Below are positions 41,465 through 49,955 of a DNA stretch of 64,000 nt, one piece after another. This DNA comes from Planctomycetales bacterium (GTDB lineage Bacteria; Planctomycetota; Planctomycetia; Planctomycetales; Planctomycetaceae): NCBI GenBank assembly GCA_028285345.1, contig JANQPT010000023.1, positions 1 through 64,000 of the forward strand, written 5' to 3'. Numbering within the stretch: position 1 is the first letter of the stretch; the number at the start of each line of letters is the position of its first letter. The notes below the pieces were generated by a model. It saw only the letters and a list, made by a program, of their open reading frames with translations. It was not told where the DNA came from and did no database searches. Made by a program: the position numbers and the translations under genes.

Positions 41465-43828
41465 TTACTTGACGGCCACGAACTCGACGTCAACCTGCGT
41501 CTCGGATATCACCGGATACCGGCCCTGTTGCAGAGCGGTCGCTCGAACGATGAAACGATAGTCGCCCTGCAAACGAGCGCCGGACGAAGACGTGACATGC
41601 AGCGCGGCTTGATTCTGCTGTGGCTCGACCTCAACCGGTGCGGCGGTGAGCAGACGCTCAAGTTCCGGTCCCGCGACCAATTCGACCACTGCCGCCACCG
41701 GTAACTTCGCCGACCGTGAGACTGTAATCGGGATGTCGAAAGACTCGCCGGGCCGCAACTGCAACTCTTTCGCCTGGTGCGCGATCTTCAACAGCGCGCC
41801 TTCCAGCGACATGGTAATCCGACCATCCATCTTGCTGCTGAGATAGCGCAGATTGCCTTGTGGATCGGGGACCTTGGTCACAGCGTTTAGGATCATTCTC
41901 GACGTACGGCTGGTCTCCAGCCATTCCGGCATGAACACCGGATAATCGATCCGCGTTGTGCCCGTTGGAACGACCATTTCAGGTCCGCGAATCCCCTGCC
42001 GGTGCCGGCTTTGGCGGGCCGTCATTTCCAACAAGACCTCGCCGTCGAAACCTTCCAATCGTTCGATGATCACCGGAGCAGGAAACGTCGTGCCGCGATG
42101 CACCGTTCGCCCCCCTTCACGATCGACCGGAGTCACCTTCGCACGTGGCTTCATCGTATGCGCGACGAGCAATGGGCCCGCGACACGCGTCACGTTCGAT
42201 TCGTCGACCTCAGACGTCGCCGTAATCGTCGCCAGCGAGGCCGTCGCGGGCGCATCTTTGGACGATTCCAATGGAATCTTCAATTCCGACTTGTCCGCCG
42301 GAATCACCAATTCGTCAGGCGCTGAGAGACCCTCCGGCAGTCCCGACACTTTGAGCAAAATCGGCCCCTGGAATCCGCCGCTGCGGACCGCCTTCACTGC
42401 CAACTCCGTCTTTTCCGCGCCGATGACGACTGCCAGCCGTTCCGGCCCGCTGATCGAAAAGTCCCTGCGAGGTTTAGCAACGCTCAGGTGATAAATCGCC
42501 GACGTTGCACTCGATGCTCCCGACAACGAAGAAACGGCCAACTGATATTCACCGTCCACCGGCACGGTAAACACCAGTCCCGCGTCATTTGTCCCAGCGA
42601 GATCGTCATTCTTGGCCAACTCTTTGCCGTCAGGCCCATAAACCGCCAACACAGGGTCCAGTAACGATTCACTGCCGCACGCCCCGAGCGAGATCGACCA
42701 GACATCATCCTTTTTTCCGCTGACGCGATAACGTTTATCGTTTGCATCGGTTGCCAGTGTATCTGTCACGCCCGACGGAACCGCAAGCGCCGGCGAGACA
42801 GTTGCGTCGGTCGGCGCGACCGCTTGAGGATCGTCGCTCAGCGGCAGACGAAACGGCATCGCTGTCCCGTGCGGTGTCTGCACCCGGTAGCCGAGAGACT
42901 CCATTCGCGGATCGCTGGGAAATGTCACCTCCCGCGTGACCGATTCCAGTTTCGCCCCGCCGGCAACGCCGTATCCGAAAAAGCGAACCTGCCCTGTCGT
43001 GCCCCGCTGCCCGACGGCCGGGATCGCCGCAATGATCTGTGGCCCGTTGTTGATTCGCAGCCGGTAGACGAACGAACGATTTCCGCGAAAGTCAAGATCG
43101 TAGACTTTGACGTCGTACTCCCTTTCCGCCTCGGCGGCGAAGGTCAGTGCCGTGTCGTTGCCCGTTGTATCGGCCGCGTCCCTGATTCGCTGTCCGTCGG
43201 CATCATAGACCGCCAGAATTCCGTTAAACGGCGAGCCGAGCCGTTTGGCGAATAGCTCGCAGTGAATCGGGCCGCTCTGCGCCGCGCGTATCCGATAACA
43301 GTCGACCTCTTGAATGCGCTCAAGCCGTCCGGAAATCGTGACCGGCAGCTGCCGGACCAACTGCGGCTCATCGCGCCTGCGCGATTCACGAATTTCATTC
43401 TCGTGCCCTACCGAAAATTTCCCGGCAGCCGACGCGCCGTTGGCGTTTGCCACTTGCCAGAACACAACCCCTTCGGGCATGTCGGCGGGAATCGTCAAAC
43501 GGGCGGCGACTTCACGCGGAATCGGAAACGCGCCTCCCCGCGCCTTGGGGCCGAACCAATAGGGGGGACCCGGCACCAGCATTTCCCCCGGCGGCCCGAG
43601 AATCTCCAGCTTGATCCGGGGATCGTGCACGAAGTACTGCAAATCGGGCGTCCAGTCGTATCCCCCCAGTCGGATCTCGACCGTCGTTCCAGCCTTTCCG
43701 CCGGGCGGATAGACATAGCCCATCTCCGGCGCTAACTGCGCAGCGGCTGTGCGAATTGCGACGACAAACGCGAACGCCGTCACAAAACCATAACGGCTCA
43801 ATCGTTGTTTGCTGCAGTGGGAGTTCAT
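41465..43828 (-). CDS. Large secreted protein with pre-peptidase-like C-terminal-type repeats
   Basis: 787 residues from the ATG at 43828; a TTG at 43846 adds six residues. The signal peptide ends near AIRTAAAQ. The N-terminal domain (APEMGYVYPPGGKAGTTVEIRLGGYDW) is an Ig-like fold common in planctomycete secreted proteins. Residues about 155-500 contain two PPC-like modules (VDCYRIRAAQSGPIHCELFAKRLGSPFNGILAVYD and KRYRVSGKKDDVWSISLGACGSESLLDPVLAVYG). The rest consists of further beta-sandwich domains. It lies 14 bases after the DUF1501 gene and belongs to the same operon as the DUF1549/DUF1553 gene. Probably an exported surface protein of this module. Confidence 0.85.
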   Translation of the reverse strand: MNSHCSKQRLSRYGFVTAFAFVVAIRTAAAQLAPEMGYVYPPGGKAGTTVEIRLGGYDWTPDLQYFVHDPRIKLEILGPPGEMLVPGPPYWFGPKARGGAFPIPREVAARLTIPADMPEGVVFWQVANANGASAAGKFSVGHENEIRESRRRDEPQLVRQLPVTISGRLERIQEVDCYRIRAAQSGPIHCELFAKRLGSPFNGILAVYDADGQRIRDAADTTGNDTALTFAAEAEREYDVKVYDLDFRGNRSFVYRLRINNGPQIIAAIPAVGQRGTTGQVRFFGYGVAGGAKLESVTREVTFPSDPRMESLGYRVQTPHGTAMPFRLPLSDDPQAVAPTDATVSPALAVPSGVTDTLATDANDKRYRVSGKKDDVWSISLGACGSESLLDPVLAVYGPDGKELAKNDDLAGTNDAGLVFTVPVDGEYQLAVSSLSGASSATSAIYHLSVAKPRRDFSISGPERLAVVIGAEKTELAVKAVRSGGFQGPILLKVSGLPEGLSAPDELVIPADKSELKIPLESSKDAPATASLATITATSEVDESNVTRVAGPLLVAHTMKPRAKVTPVDREGGRTVHRGTTFPAPVIIERLEGFDGEVLLEMTARQSRHRQGIRGPEMVVPTGTTRIDYPVFMPEWLETSRTSRMILNAVTKVPDPQGNLRYLSSKMDGRITMSLEGALLKIAHQAKELQLRPGESFDIPITVSRSAKLPVAAVVELVAGPELERLLTAAPVEVEPQQNQAALHVTSSSGARLQGDYRFIVRATALQQGRYPVISETQVDVEFVAVK

Positions 43829-43842
43829 GTGGGACCGATTGC

Positions 43843-45183
43843 TCAAACCAGCTCTTTGACCACTTTGCCGCCGTTGACGATCGGAACCGGCCGGCCCAGC
43901 GGCGTGTAGTAGGTTTTGCCGGTGTCGATCCCCATTTGCCCCAAAACGGTCTTCAACAGATCTTCCACCCCGACCGGATCGGCAACCGGAGCGCTGGCAT
44001 GTTTGTCGGTCGCGCCGATCACCTGTCCCGGTTTGATCCCGCCGCCGGCAAACAACACGCTTTGCGCCATCGACCAGTGATCGCGACCCGCTTGGTTGTT
44101 GACCTTCGGAGTGCGGCCCATCTCGCCCATCATCACAACCAGCGTGCTCTCCAGCAATCCACGCTCATCGAGATCGTTGACCAGCGCGCTGAACGCCAGA
44201 TCGGCATGGGGAATCAAGTCGTTCTCCAAGCTGGGGAAACAGGTGAAATGTGTGTCCCAACTGCCGTGATCAACCCCCACGAAACGGCAACCCGCTTCGA
44301 CCAGCCGACGCGCGAGCAACGCGCACTGGCCCAATGAGGTATAGCCGTACTTCTTCCGCAGCGAATCGGGTTCGGAGTTGATGTCGAACGCCTTCTTGGC
44401 CGCGGGCGAAGTGATCAAATCCTGCGCTTTCTCATAATACTTCGACATGGCGCCCGCGCGACCCGCCAGCGGTCGTTTGCGCCGGTCGATTCCGGCCAGC
44501 AACCGTTGCCGCGTTTTCGACCGCCGTCTGGAGACGCTGTCCAAAACGTTGACGTCCTTCACCTCGAAGTCGGGCTGCACCGGATCGGTTTCGATCACGA
44601 ACGGCGCATGCTCCGCCCCGTAAAACCCCGGCCCGCCAGCCGCCATCGGATCAGGGACGTTGACGTAGGGCGGAATCGATCCCAGCGGTCCCAATTCGCG
44701 GGAGACGATCGATCCGATCGACGGGTAAAGTTCGTTGTTCGGCACCGGATTGTTGCCGTCGGGAAAATTCGGCCGGTATCCCGTCAGGCAATAATGGTAG
44801 CCGGTCGTGTGTCCGTTGTCGGTATGGCTGTGGCTGCGGAGGATCGTGTACTTGTGGGCGATCCCCGCGCAGTTCGGCAGATGCTCACAAACGAACGTGC
44901 CCGGGACGGACGTCGGGATTTGCGTGTAGGGACCGCGCACCTCTTTCGGAGCGTCCGGCTTCATGTCCCACATGTCGATCGTGCTGGGACCACCCTCCAG
45001 AAACAGCAGGATCAACGACTTGGCCGGCCCTTTGCGCGGTGATGCGGCAGTCGCTTCCCAGTTGAGCAGGTGCGGCAAGGTCAACCCGCCGAACAGCCCC
45101 GTCGCCCCGACCCGCAGCATTTTTCGCCGCGAAATCCCGTCGCAGAAACCTGAGCCGCTATTGCCGACACGCAGATTGAACAT
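43843..45183 (-). CDS. DUF1501 (sulfatase-like) protein with Tat-type signal
   Basis: 446 residues from the ATG at 45183. The twin-arginine-like signal GISRRKMLRVGATGLFGGLTLP indicates export of a folded protein. The family motifs are LILLFLEGGPSTIDMWDMKPDA, CEHLPNCAGIAHKYTILRSHSHTDNGHTTGYHYCLTG and ESTLVVMMGEMGRTPKVN, the last followed by GRDHWSMAQSVLFAGGGI. DUF1501 resembles alkaline phosphatase/sulfatase folds. Genes of this family almost always follow DUF1549/DUF1553 genes, as here with a 14-base gap. The biochemical activity is not established. Confidence 0.93.
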   Translation of the reverse strand: MFNLRVGNSGSGFCDGISRRKMLRVGATGLFGGLTLPHLLNWEATAASPRKGPAKSLILLFLEGGPSTIDMWDMKPDAPKEVRGPYTQIPTSVPGTFVCEHLPNCAGIAHKYTILRSHSHTDNGHTTGYHYCLTGYRPNFPDGNNPVPNNELYPSIGSIVSRELGPLGSIPPYVNVPDPMAAGGPGFYGAEHAPFVIETDPVQPDFEVKDVNVLDSVSRRRSKTRQRLLAGIDRRKRPLAGRAGAMSKYYEKAQDLITSPAAKKAFDINSEPDSLRKKYGYTSLGQCALLARRLVEAGCRFVGVDHGSWDTHFTCFPSLENDLIPHADLAFSALVNDLDERGLLESTLVVMMGEMGRTPKVNNQAGRDHWSMAQSVLFAGGGIKPGQVIGATDKHASAPVADPVGVEDLLKTVLGQMGIDTGKTYYTPLGRPVPIVNGGKVVKELV

Positions 45184-45197
45184 CGTTCGTCTCACTG

Positions 45198-47627
45198 CTA
45201 ATGATTGAATATAAACTCTTTTGAATTGAGCAACGCCCACAGAATATCCTCAGCCGCGGCGCGGCGGTCGACCGCAAGATCATCAAACGCGGCCAACATC
45301 AGGTTTCTCTCTCTCTCATCGGGATATCGGCTGAGCGTCGCCAAATAAAGTTCATCGATAATCTCGCGCGGCGGCGCAGCTGTCTGCGTCAGCGCCCGCA
45401 CGCGGCCCCGCCGGTGCGATATCTTTCGCATGATTTCCGGTGAGTTCATCAAATGCAGCGCCTGCGCGATGCTCGGTTCATTGCTCCGCTCACATTCGCA
45501 GACACTGACCCGAGATGGCCGGCCAAAGATGCGGAAGAAGTAGGACGGCATTTGGTTGTCCCAAATCTGCACCGCCCAATAACCCTCAGGCCAACCGATA
45601 AACTTTTCAGGTACGTCCGTCGCCTGAGAAATCGCATCCAACAGCACCTCCGCCGGCAAAGTTCGATAAGCGGCGTGCGAATAGTTTTGCAGGTCGTCGA
45701 CATTCGAACCGTTCGGCTCTGAACTCGCCTGATAGACCCGCGACGAAAGCAGCGTGTGCGTGAACGCTTTGAGGTCGTAATCGACTTCGCGCAGATGAAC
45801 GGCCAGCGCGGTCATCAATGGTTCATTGGTCGCGGGATTGGTGGCCCGCAGATCGTCGACCGGCTCCACGAGACCCCGGCCAAAATAGTGCGCCCACAGG
45901 CGGTTAACAATCATGCGGGCAAAGTACGGATTCTCCGCACCAGTCATCCAATCCGCCAGAGCCTGACGACGGTCCTGCACATTGCTGAAGTCGGCCGCCT
46001 GCGCGCCGAGCGCACGTGCCGGAATGACCTCCCCGTTGCGAGGATGCTTGAGATCTTCCCCACCGACCGAGAAAACCAGTTCACCGCCCGAGGCGATTCC
46101 TTTTTTCTGCACGCCGGTGAAGAACCCGGCCAGCGCGAAGTAGTCGTCCTGCCCCCACTTTTCGAAGGGATGGTGGTGGCACTGCGCGCACTCAATCCGC
46201 ACGCCCAAAAACAATTGGCTCATCGAGCGGCTGATTTTCTCCGGCGTGCCGAGTGCCTTGTACAGAGCTGCGGGGCCTTCGGCCAACGTGTTGCCGCGAA
46301 CTGTGACGATCTCACGCACAAACTCGTCGTACGGACGGTTCTCGATGAACTGCCGCCGCAACCAACGGTGCATCGCCACGGCGCCTTGGGGTGTGATCGC
46401 CGCTTGATTCACATGCAATATGTCGGCCCACCGCATCGCCCAATAATCGGCGTATTCGTCCCGGTTCAGCAGTTGGCGGATGAGCTTTGATCGCTTATGT
46501 GGAGATTGATTGGCCAAGAAAGCACGCGACTCGTCGGGAGTCGGCAACATACCGATCGTGTCCAGAAACACCCGCCGCAGAAACACCGCGTCGTCGGCCG
46601 GGCCGCTGGGCTGGATGCCCAACTGCTGGAGTTTGTCCCACACAAAGCGGTCGACGAAATTCACCTCTGCAGGACGCGCAACGGTCACACCCGGTCGCGG
46701 CAATGTGACGCGACAGACGGCCACCTGCCCCATGTATCGCACCAAGACGGCCGCTTCGCCGGGGGTCTGACTGGCCTGAACGAGCCCCCGTTCATCAACG
46801 TTCGCGATGTCGGCGGCGTTGGACGAGAACTCCGCTTCCGCCGTCACACACTGCAGGCGTCCCGCTTCGTCAATCGCCGTGACGCGGATCTGTTGGCGTC
46901 CACCCATCGCCACGGAAACCTCTGCCGGTTCGACGCGAATGCCGACGAGTTCCGTCGAGTCGCGACGACCCCAGTTTCCCCCTTCGGCCATCCACCGCGC
47001 GATTCTTTGGTACTCCGGCCCGAGCAGACGAATCCGCCGCCCCCCTCCGTGTGGAGTCTGGGCCGTCCCCTTTCTGAGCAGCAGGCTCTCTGCCGGGTTC
47101 AGACGGTCGATTCGCCGCCCGCGGGCAGCTTTGGTGAGTGCGTCGTAGTCGGCAGCCGCATCAAAGCCGAAGACGCTGAGCTTGAAACCGTTCTTGCCCT
47201 CCGCCTTTCCATGACAGGCACCGGCGTTGCAACCCGCTTTGGTGAGAATGGGAATGACGTCCTGAGGAAATGACAAAGGGACAGGGTTGCGCAAACCGCT
47301 CACCGTGAGCGGCACTCGCACTTGCTCCCGCCCATGCCGGACCACGAGTTCCGTTTGTCCCTCCGCGAGCGGTCGCAACACTCCGCGTGCGTCGATCTTC
47401 GCAATACCCTCGACGGAAAAACGATACGACACGTCGCGGGTCACATCCCGCCGCCGTCCCGAGTCGTCACTTGCCGTAACCAGCAACTGCTGCGCCGCCT
47501 CCGGCCGATCAAGTGCGACCGCCGCGGGACTGACCTCCACCGCGGCAGCAAGTGCGTCGCTCGGCGGCGCCGCCCATGCGACCACTGTCACCAACAGCCC
47601 GAGATATCGCCGGCTCCGCGCAATCAT
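45198..47627 (-). CDS. Planctomycete cytochrome c / DUF1549-DUF1553 protein with Ig-like (BIG2) domain
   Basis: 809 residues from the ATG at 47627; a longer frame to 47762 lacks a signal. The signal peptide ends near DALAAAVEV. A BIG2-like domain covers about 30-110 (AVALDRPEAAQQLLVTASDDSGRRRDVTRDVSY). Then comes CNAGACHGKAEGKNGFKLS, a CX4CH form of the haem region seen in this subgroup. A second BIG2-like segment follows. DUF1549 contains CAQCHHHPFEKWGQDDYF, and DUF1553 runs from RMIVNRLWAHYFGRGLVEPVDDLRATNP to LLNSKEFIFNH. The protein is exported and probably carries covalent haem. It heads the three-gene minus-strand operon. Confidence 0.93.
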   Translation of the reverse strand: MIARSRRYLGLLVTVVAWAAPPSDALAAAVEVSPAAVALDRPEAAQQLLVTASDDSGRRRDVTRDVSYRFSVEGIAKIDARGVLRPLAEGQTELVVRHGREQVRVPLTVSGLRNPVPLSFPQDVIPILTKAGCNAGACHGKAEGKNGFKLSVFGFDAAADYDALTKAARGRRIDRLNPAESLLLRKGTAQTPHGGGRRIRLLGPEYQRIARWMAEGGNWGRRDSTELVGIRVEPAEVSVAMGGRQQIRVTAIDEAGRLQCVTAEAEFSSNAADIANVDERGLVQASQTPGEAAVLVRYMGQVAVCRVTLPRPGVTVARPAEVNFVDRFVWDKLQQLGIQPSGPADDAVFLRRVFLDTIGMLPTPDESRAFLANQSPHKRSKLIRQLLNRDEYADYWAMRWADILHVNQAAITPQGAVAMHRWLRRQFIENRPYDEFVREIVTVRGNTLAEGPAALYKALGTPEKISRSMSQLFLGVRIECAQCHHHPFEKWGQDDYFALAGFFTGVQKKGIASGGELVFSVGGEDLKHPRNGEVIPARALGAQAADFSNVQDRRQALADWMTGAENPYFARMIVNRLWAHYFGRGLVEPVDDLRATNPATNEPLMTALAVHLREVDYDLKAFTHTLLSSRVYQASSEPNGSNVDDLQNYSHAAYRTLPAEVLLDAISQATDVPEKFIGWPEGYWAVQIWDNQMPSYFFRIFGRPSRVSVCECERSNEPSIAQALHLMNSPEIMRKISHRRGRVRALTQTAAPPREIIDELYLATLSRYPDERERNLMLAAFDDLAVDRRAAAEDILWALLNSKEFIFNH

Positions 47628-47769
47628 TCGCTGCTCAGCTCTCTGATTCGACAATCGGGATCGGAATCTCAAGCGCGAGACTATCGTACGAAATCGCCCA
47701 CACATAAGCAACATCTGATACGATTGCCTCGATCCTCGCTGGCGATGACCTGTCGCACACAATCAGCGC

Positions 47770-49779
47770 CTACTGGCTCGGACTGATTCCCGCGTCAGAC
47801 CATTCTGCCGATAGCGACTGCAGCGCCTCTCGCAGTCGCGAGCGCAACGCCTGCTCCGCGGTGCGGAGCCCCGGCAGTTGTTCCTCCTCGATGCTGCGGA
47901 TCGCCTGTTCGGCCTCGTCGAGTTCCTTCCGCCATCGATTCGTCAATTCATCTTGTCCGCCGGTCTTGATGTTCTGCCTAAGTCGCTCCTGCCGTTCGGC
48001 CAGCCGCTCGGTTTCTTGAACGGCGTTTGAAATCTCCCGCTTTTGGGATTCCAATTCCCGCTGAATCCGCAAACAGCTCAGTACGGCGGGGTCGGACGCC
48101 AGCGGTCCGTTGGCTTTGACGAGATTGTCCTCGATCCAGCCAATCTGCAGGTTCTCGTGTGTCTTGGAAACACTGACAATTTGCACCTGCGTGCTGTCGA
48201 TTCGTTGCTCGGTCACCGTGATCGTCAAAGTCGATTTTGGAGGCAGCTCAAGCATAAACCGGAGACCGCCAGAGATTTTTGCATGCACTGCGAGCGGTTC
48301 CTCGTTGCCGTCGCGCCGTAGCGTCGCCTCTGTTTCCGGCTCGCGCAAGTTGAATACGTGATCCAAATACAATTGGAACTGCTGGTCGCGATTGTTGGTG
48401 ATGTGATAGTGCGTCTTGCGTCGTTGACGCGTGCTGGTGTAGCAGAACCCTTCTGAGAGACGCAGGGCGACGACTTTGCCGCGTTGTTCTCGCGGCTCAT
48501 GGCGGACCGTGACCCCGGTTTCCAGCGCGTGCGGCAGCAATCGGCTCTCATCCGTTTTCAGGGCCGGCATAATGCAACTGCCGGCATAAGCGCCTTCCTC
48601 GAAGACCGTACAGACGCCGCGGGCAAGACTAAATGTGGCCGTGTTTGTGAAGTCGATCGAGCGATAGGGCCGCTCCGGGTGGTTTGCTTCTTTGTAGTGC
48701 AGCACCCGCTTGACTTCAGCGACCTCAAGATTAAACACCGGAATCACTGTGGAACGCTGAGCCGGAATCGTCACCGTCGACTGCGACTCGAAAACGCTGA
48801 AATCGCCGACTTCTCGAACATCGGCCGAGGGAGTTTCAGCAGTGGATCGCGAGGCAAGACTGCTAAGCCTGGAACGAGCCATCAGTTTTTGCGGAGGTTG
48901 ACCTTCAATTGATGCATGAAAAAGAGTGCTCGTGTCGTCATCAATGCCCGCACCCTCGCCAAACTCGTGAGCCGCTAATTCGACCGCTCCCAGAGCCGTA
49001 TCTGCAACAAGGTTGACGTGTTTGCGAGCCGGACTCTTCGATTCCGCCAGATCGGTCGTAAACGTGATCGGCTCGCCCGTCACCACACTCACGCGGAAGT
49101 CGGTCCAGTCTTCGTCGGTATTGTTGTCGACGATGGCGAAGCCCTGCAGTTCCGCCGCCCGCTCCTCGGCCATCCGCAGGCGGTAGGAGATCTTCCAGGC
49201 AGCGGCGGGGATCGTGTATTGTACGATCGCCTCGGCCGATTCTTCCGCAGCGCTCAGTTCCAGCTCGACGAACGTACTGTTCGGCTTGATCCGCTGATAG
49301 TTTCGCTGCAGCCCTTTGCTGATTTCTTGCTGCACGTCTTCATCGAGAAATTGCAGGCTTTGAATCTCCCGCAAAGGGCAGCGGCGCAATCCGTCGGCCG
49401 CCAGTACAATCACCGACTTCACCTCGACCGGTTCGCCCGTGTTCGCCTCCTGTTCCTGGTGCAGGCCGACCAGCGTCCCTTCGACCGTTCCGCCGACGCG
49501 CTCCACCCGCACCTGCGTGCCGCTCAGATCCCGGGCAAGCGATTCCAGCACGTTCGCCGGGCTGATGCTGAGATTCCCTTCTAGTTCATTCGACGGGCGG
49601 AACGTGGGGGGCGACGCCAGTTTCACGTTGCCGAACACGTTGAACGACGCCAGCACGTCGGCCAGGTGATCCTGCCTGACCGGGATCGAGATCTGCTGCG
49701 TAGCGCCAACCCCGACTGCATAGCACCGCTGAAAGTCGGCAATCCCGTTCGAATAGATGATGACGTGGTTCTCGGTCAT
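47770..49779 (-). CDS. DUF4139-family protein
   Basis: 669 residues without a signal peptide. The central part contains YTIPAAAWKISYRLRMAEERAAELQGFAIVDNNTDEDWTDFRVSVVTGEPITF, the hallmark of DUF4139. It continues to RKTHYHITNNRDQQFQLYLDHVF. The final 110 residues (about 560-660) form a coiled coil (RIQRELESQKREISNAVQETERLAERQERLRQNI). The N-terminus TENHVIIYSNGIADFQRCY does not look like the usual DUF4140 domain. Proteins with DUF4139 have been linked to mucoidy inhibition (MuiA), but the function is unproven. It lies between two DUF1549/DUF1501 modules and is divergent from the plus-strand set. Confidence 0.85.
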   Translation of the reverse strand: MTENHVIIYSNGIADFQRCYAVGVGATQQISIPVRQDHLADVLASFNVFGNVKLASPPTFRPSNELEGNLSISPANVLESLARDLSGTQVRVERVGGTVEGTLVGLHQEQEANTGEPVEVKSVIVLAADGLRRCPLREIQSLQFLDEDVQQEISKGLQRNYQRIKPNSTFVELELSAAEESAEAIVQYTIPAAAWKISYRLRMAEERAAELQGFAIVDNNTDEDWTDFRVSVVTGEPITFTTDLAESKSPARKHVNLVADTALGAVELAAHEFGEGAGIDDDTSTLFHASIEGQPPQKLMARSRLSSLASRSTAETPSADVREVGDFSVFESQSTVTIPAQRSTVIPVFNLEVAEVKRVLHYKEANHPERPYRSIDFTNTATFSLARGVCTVFEEGAYAGSCIMPALKTDESRLLPHALETGVTVRHEPREQRGKVVALRLSEGFCYTSTRQRRKTHYHITNNRDQQFQLYLDHVFNLREPETEATLRRDGNEEPLAVHAKISGGLRFMLELPPKSTLTITVTEQRIDSTQVQIVSVSKTHENLQIGWIEDNLVKANGPLASDPAVLSCLRIQRELESQKREISNAVQETERLAERQERLRQNIKTGGQDELTNRWRKELDEAEQAIRSIEEEQLPGLRTAEQALRSRLREALQSLSAEWSDAGISPSQ

Positions 49780-49955
49780 GTGTGGTCCTCCTTTGTGGCG
49801 GAGATTGTATCACAATGGGACTACGAAGGTTGCTGCCGCTTGTCGATGTCCGTGCAATCCCGCTGTTCACAGTGGTACGATCCCGGATGTGTGTGATATT
49901 CTGGATCCTGCGCTTCGTAAGCAACAATTACGCGGAGTCAATCTGAGGAGTACCG

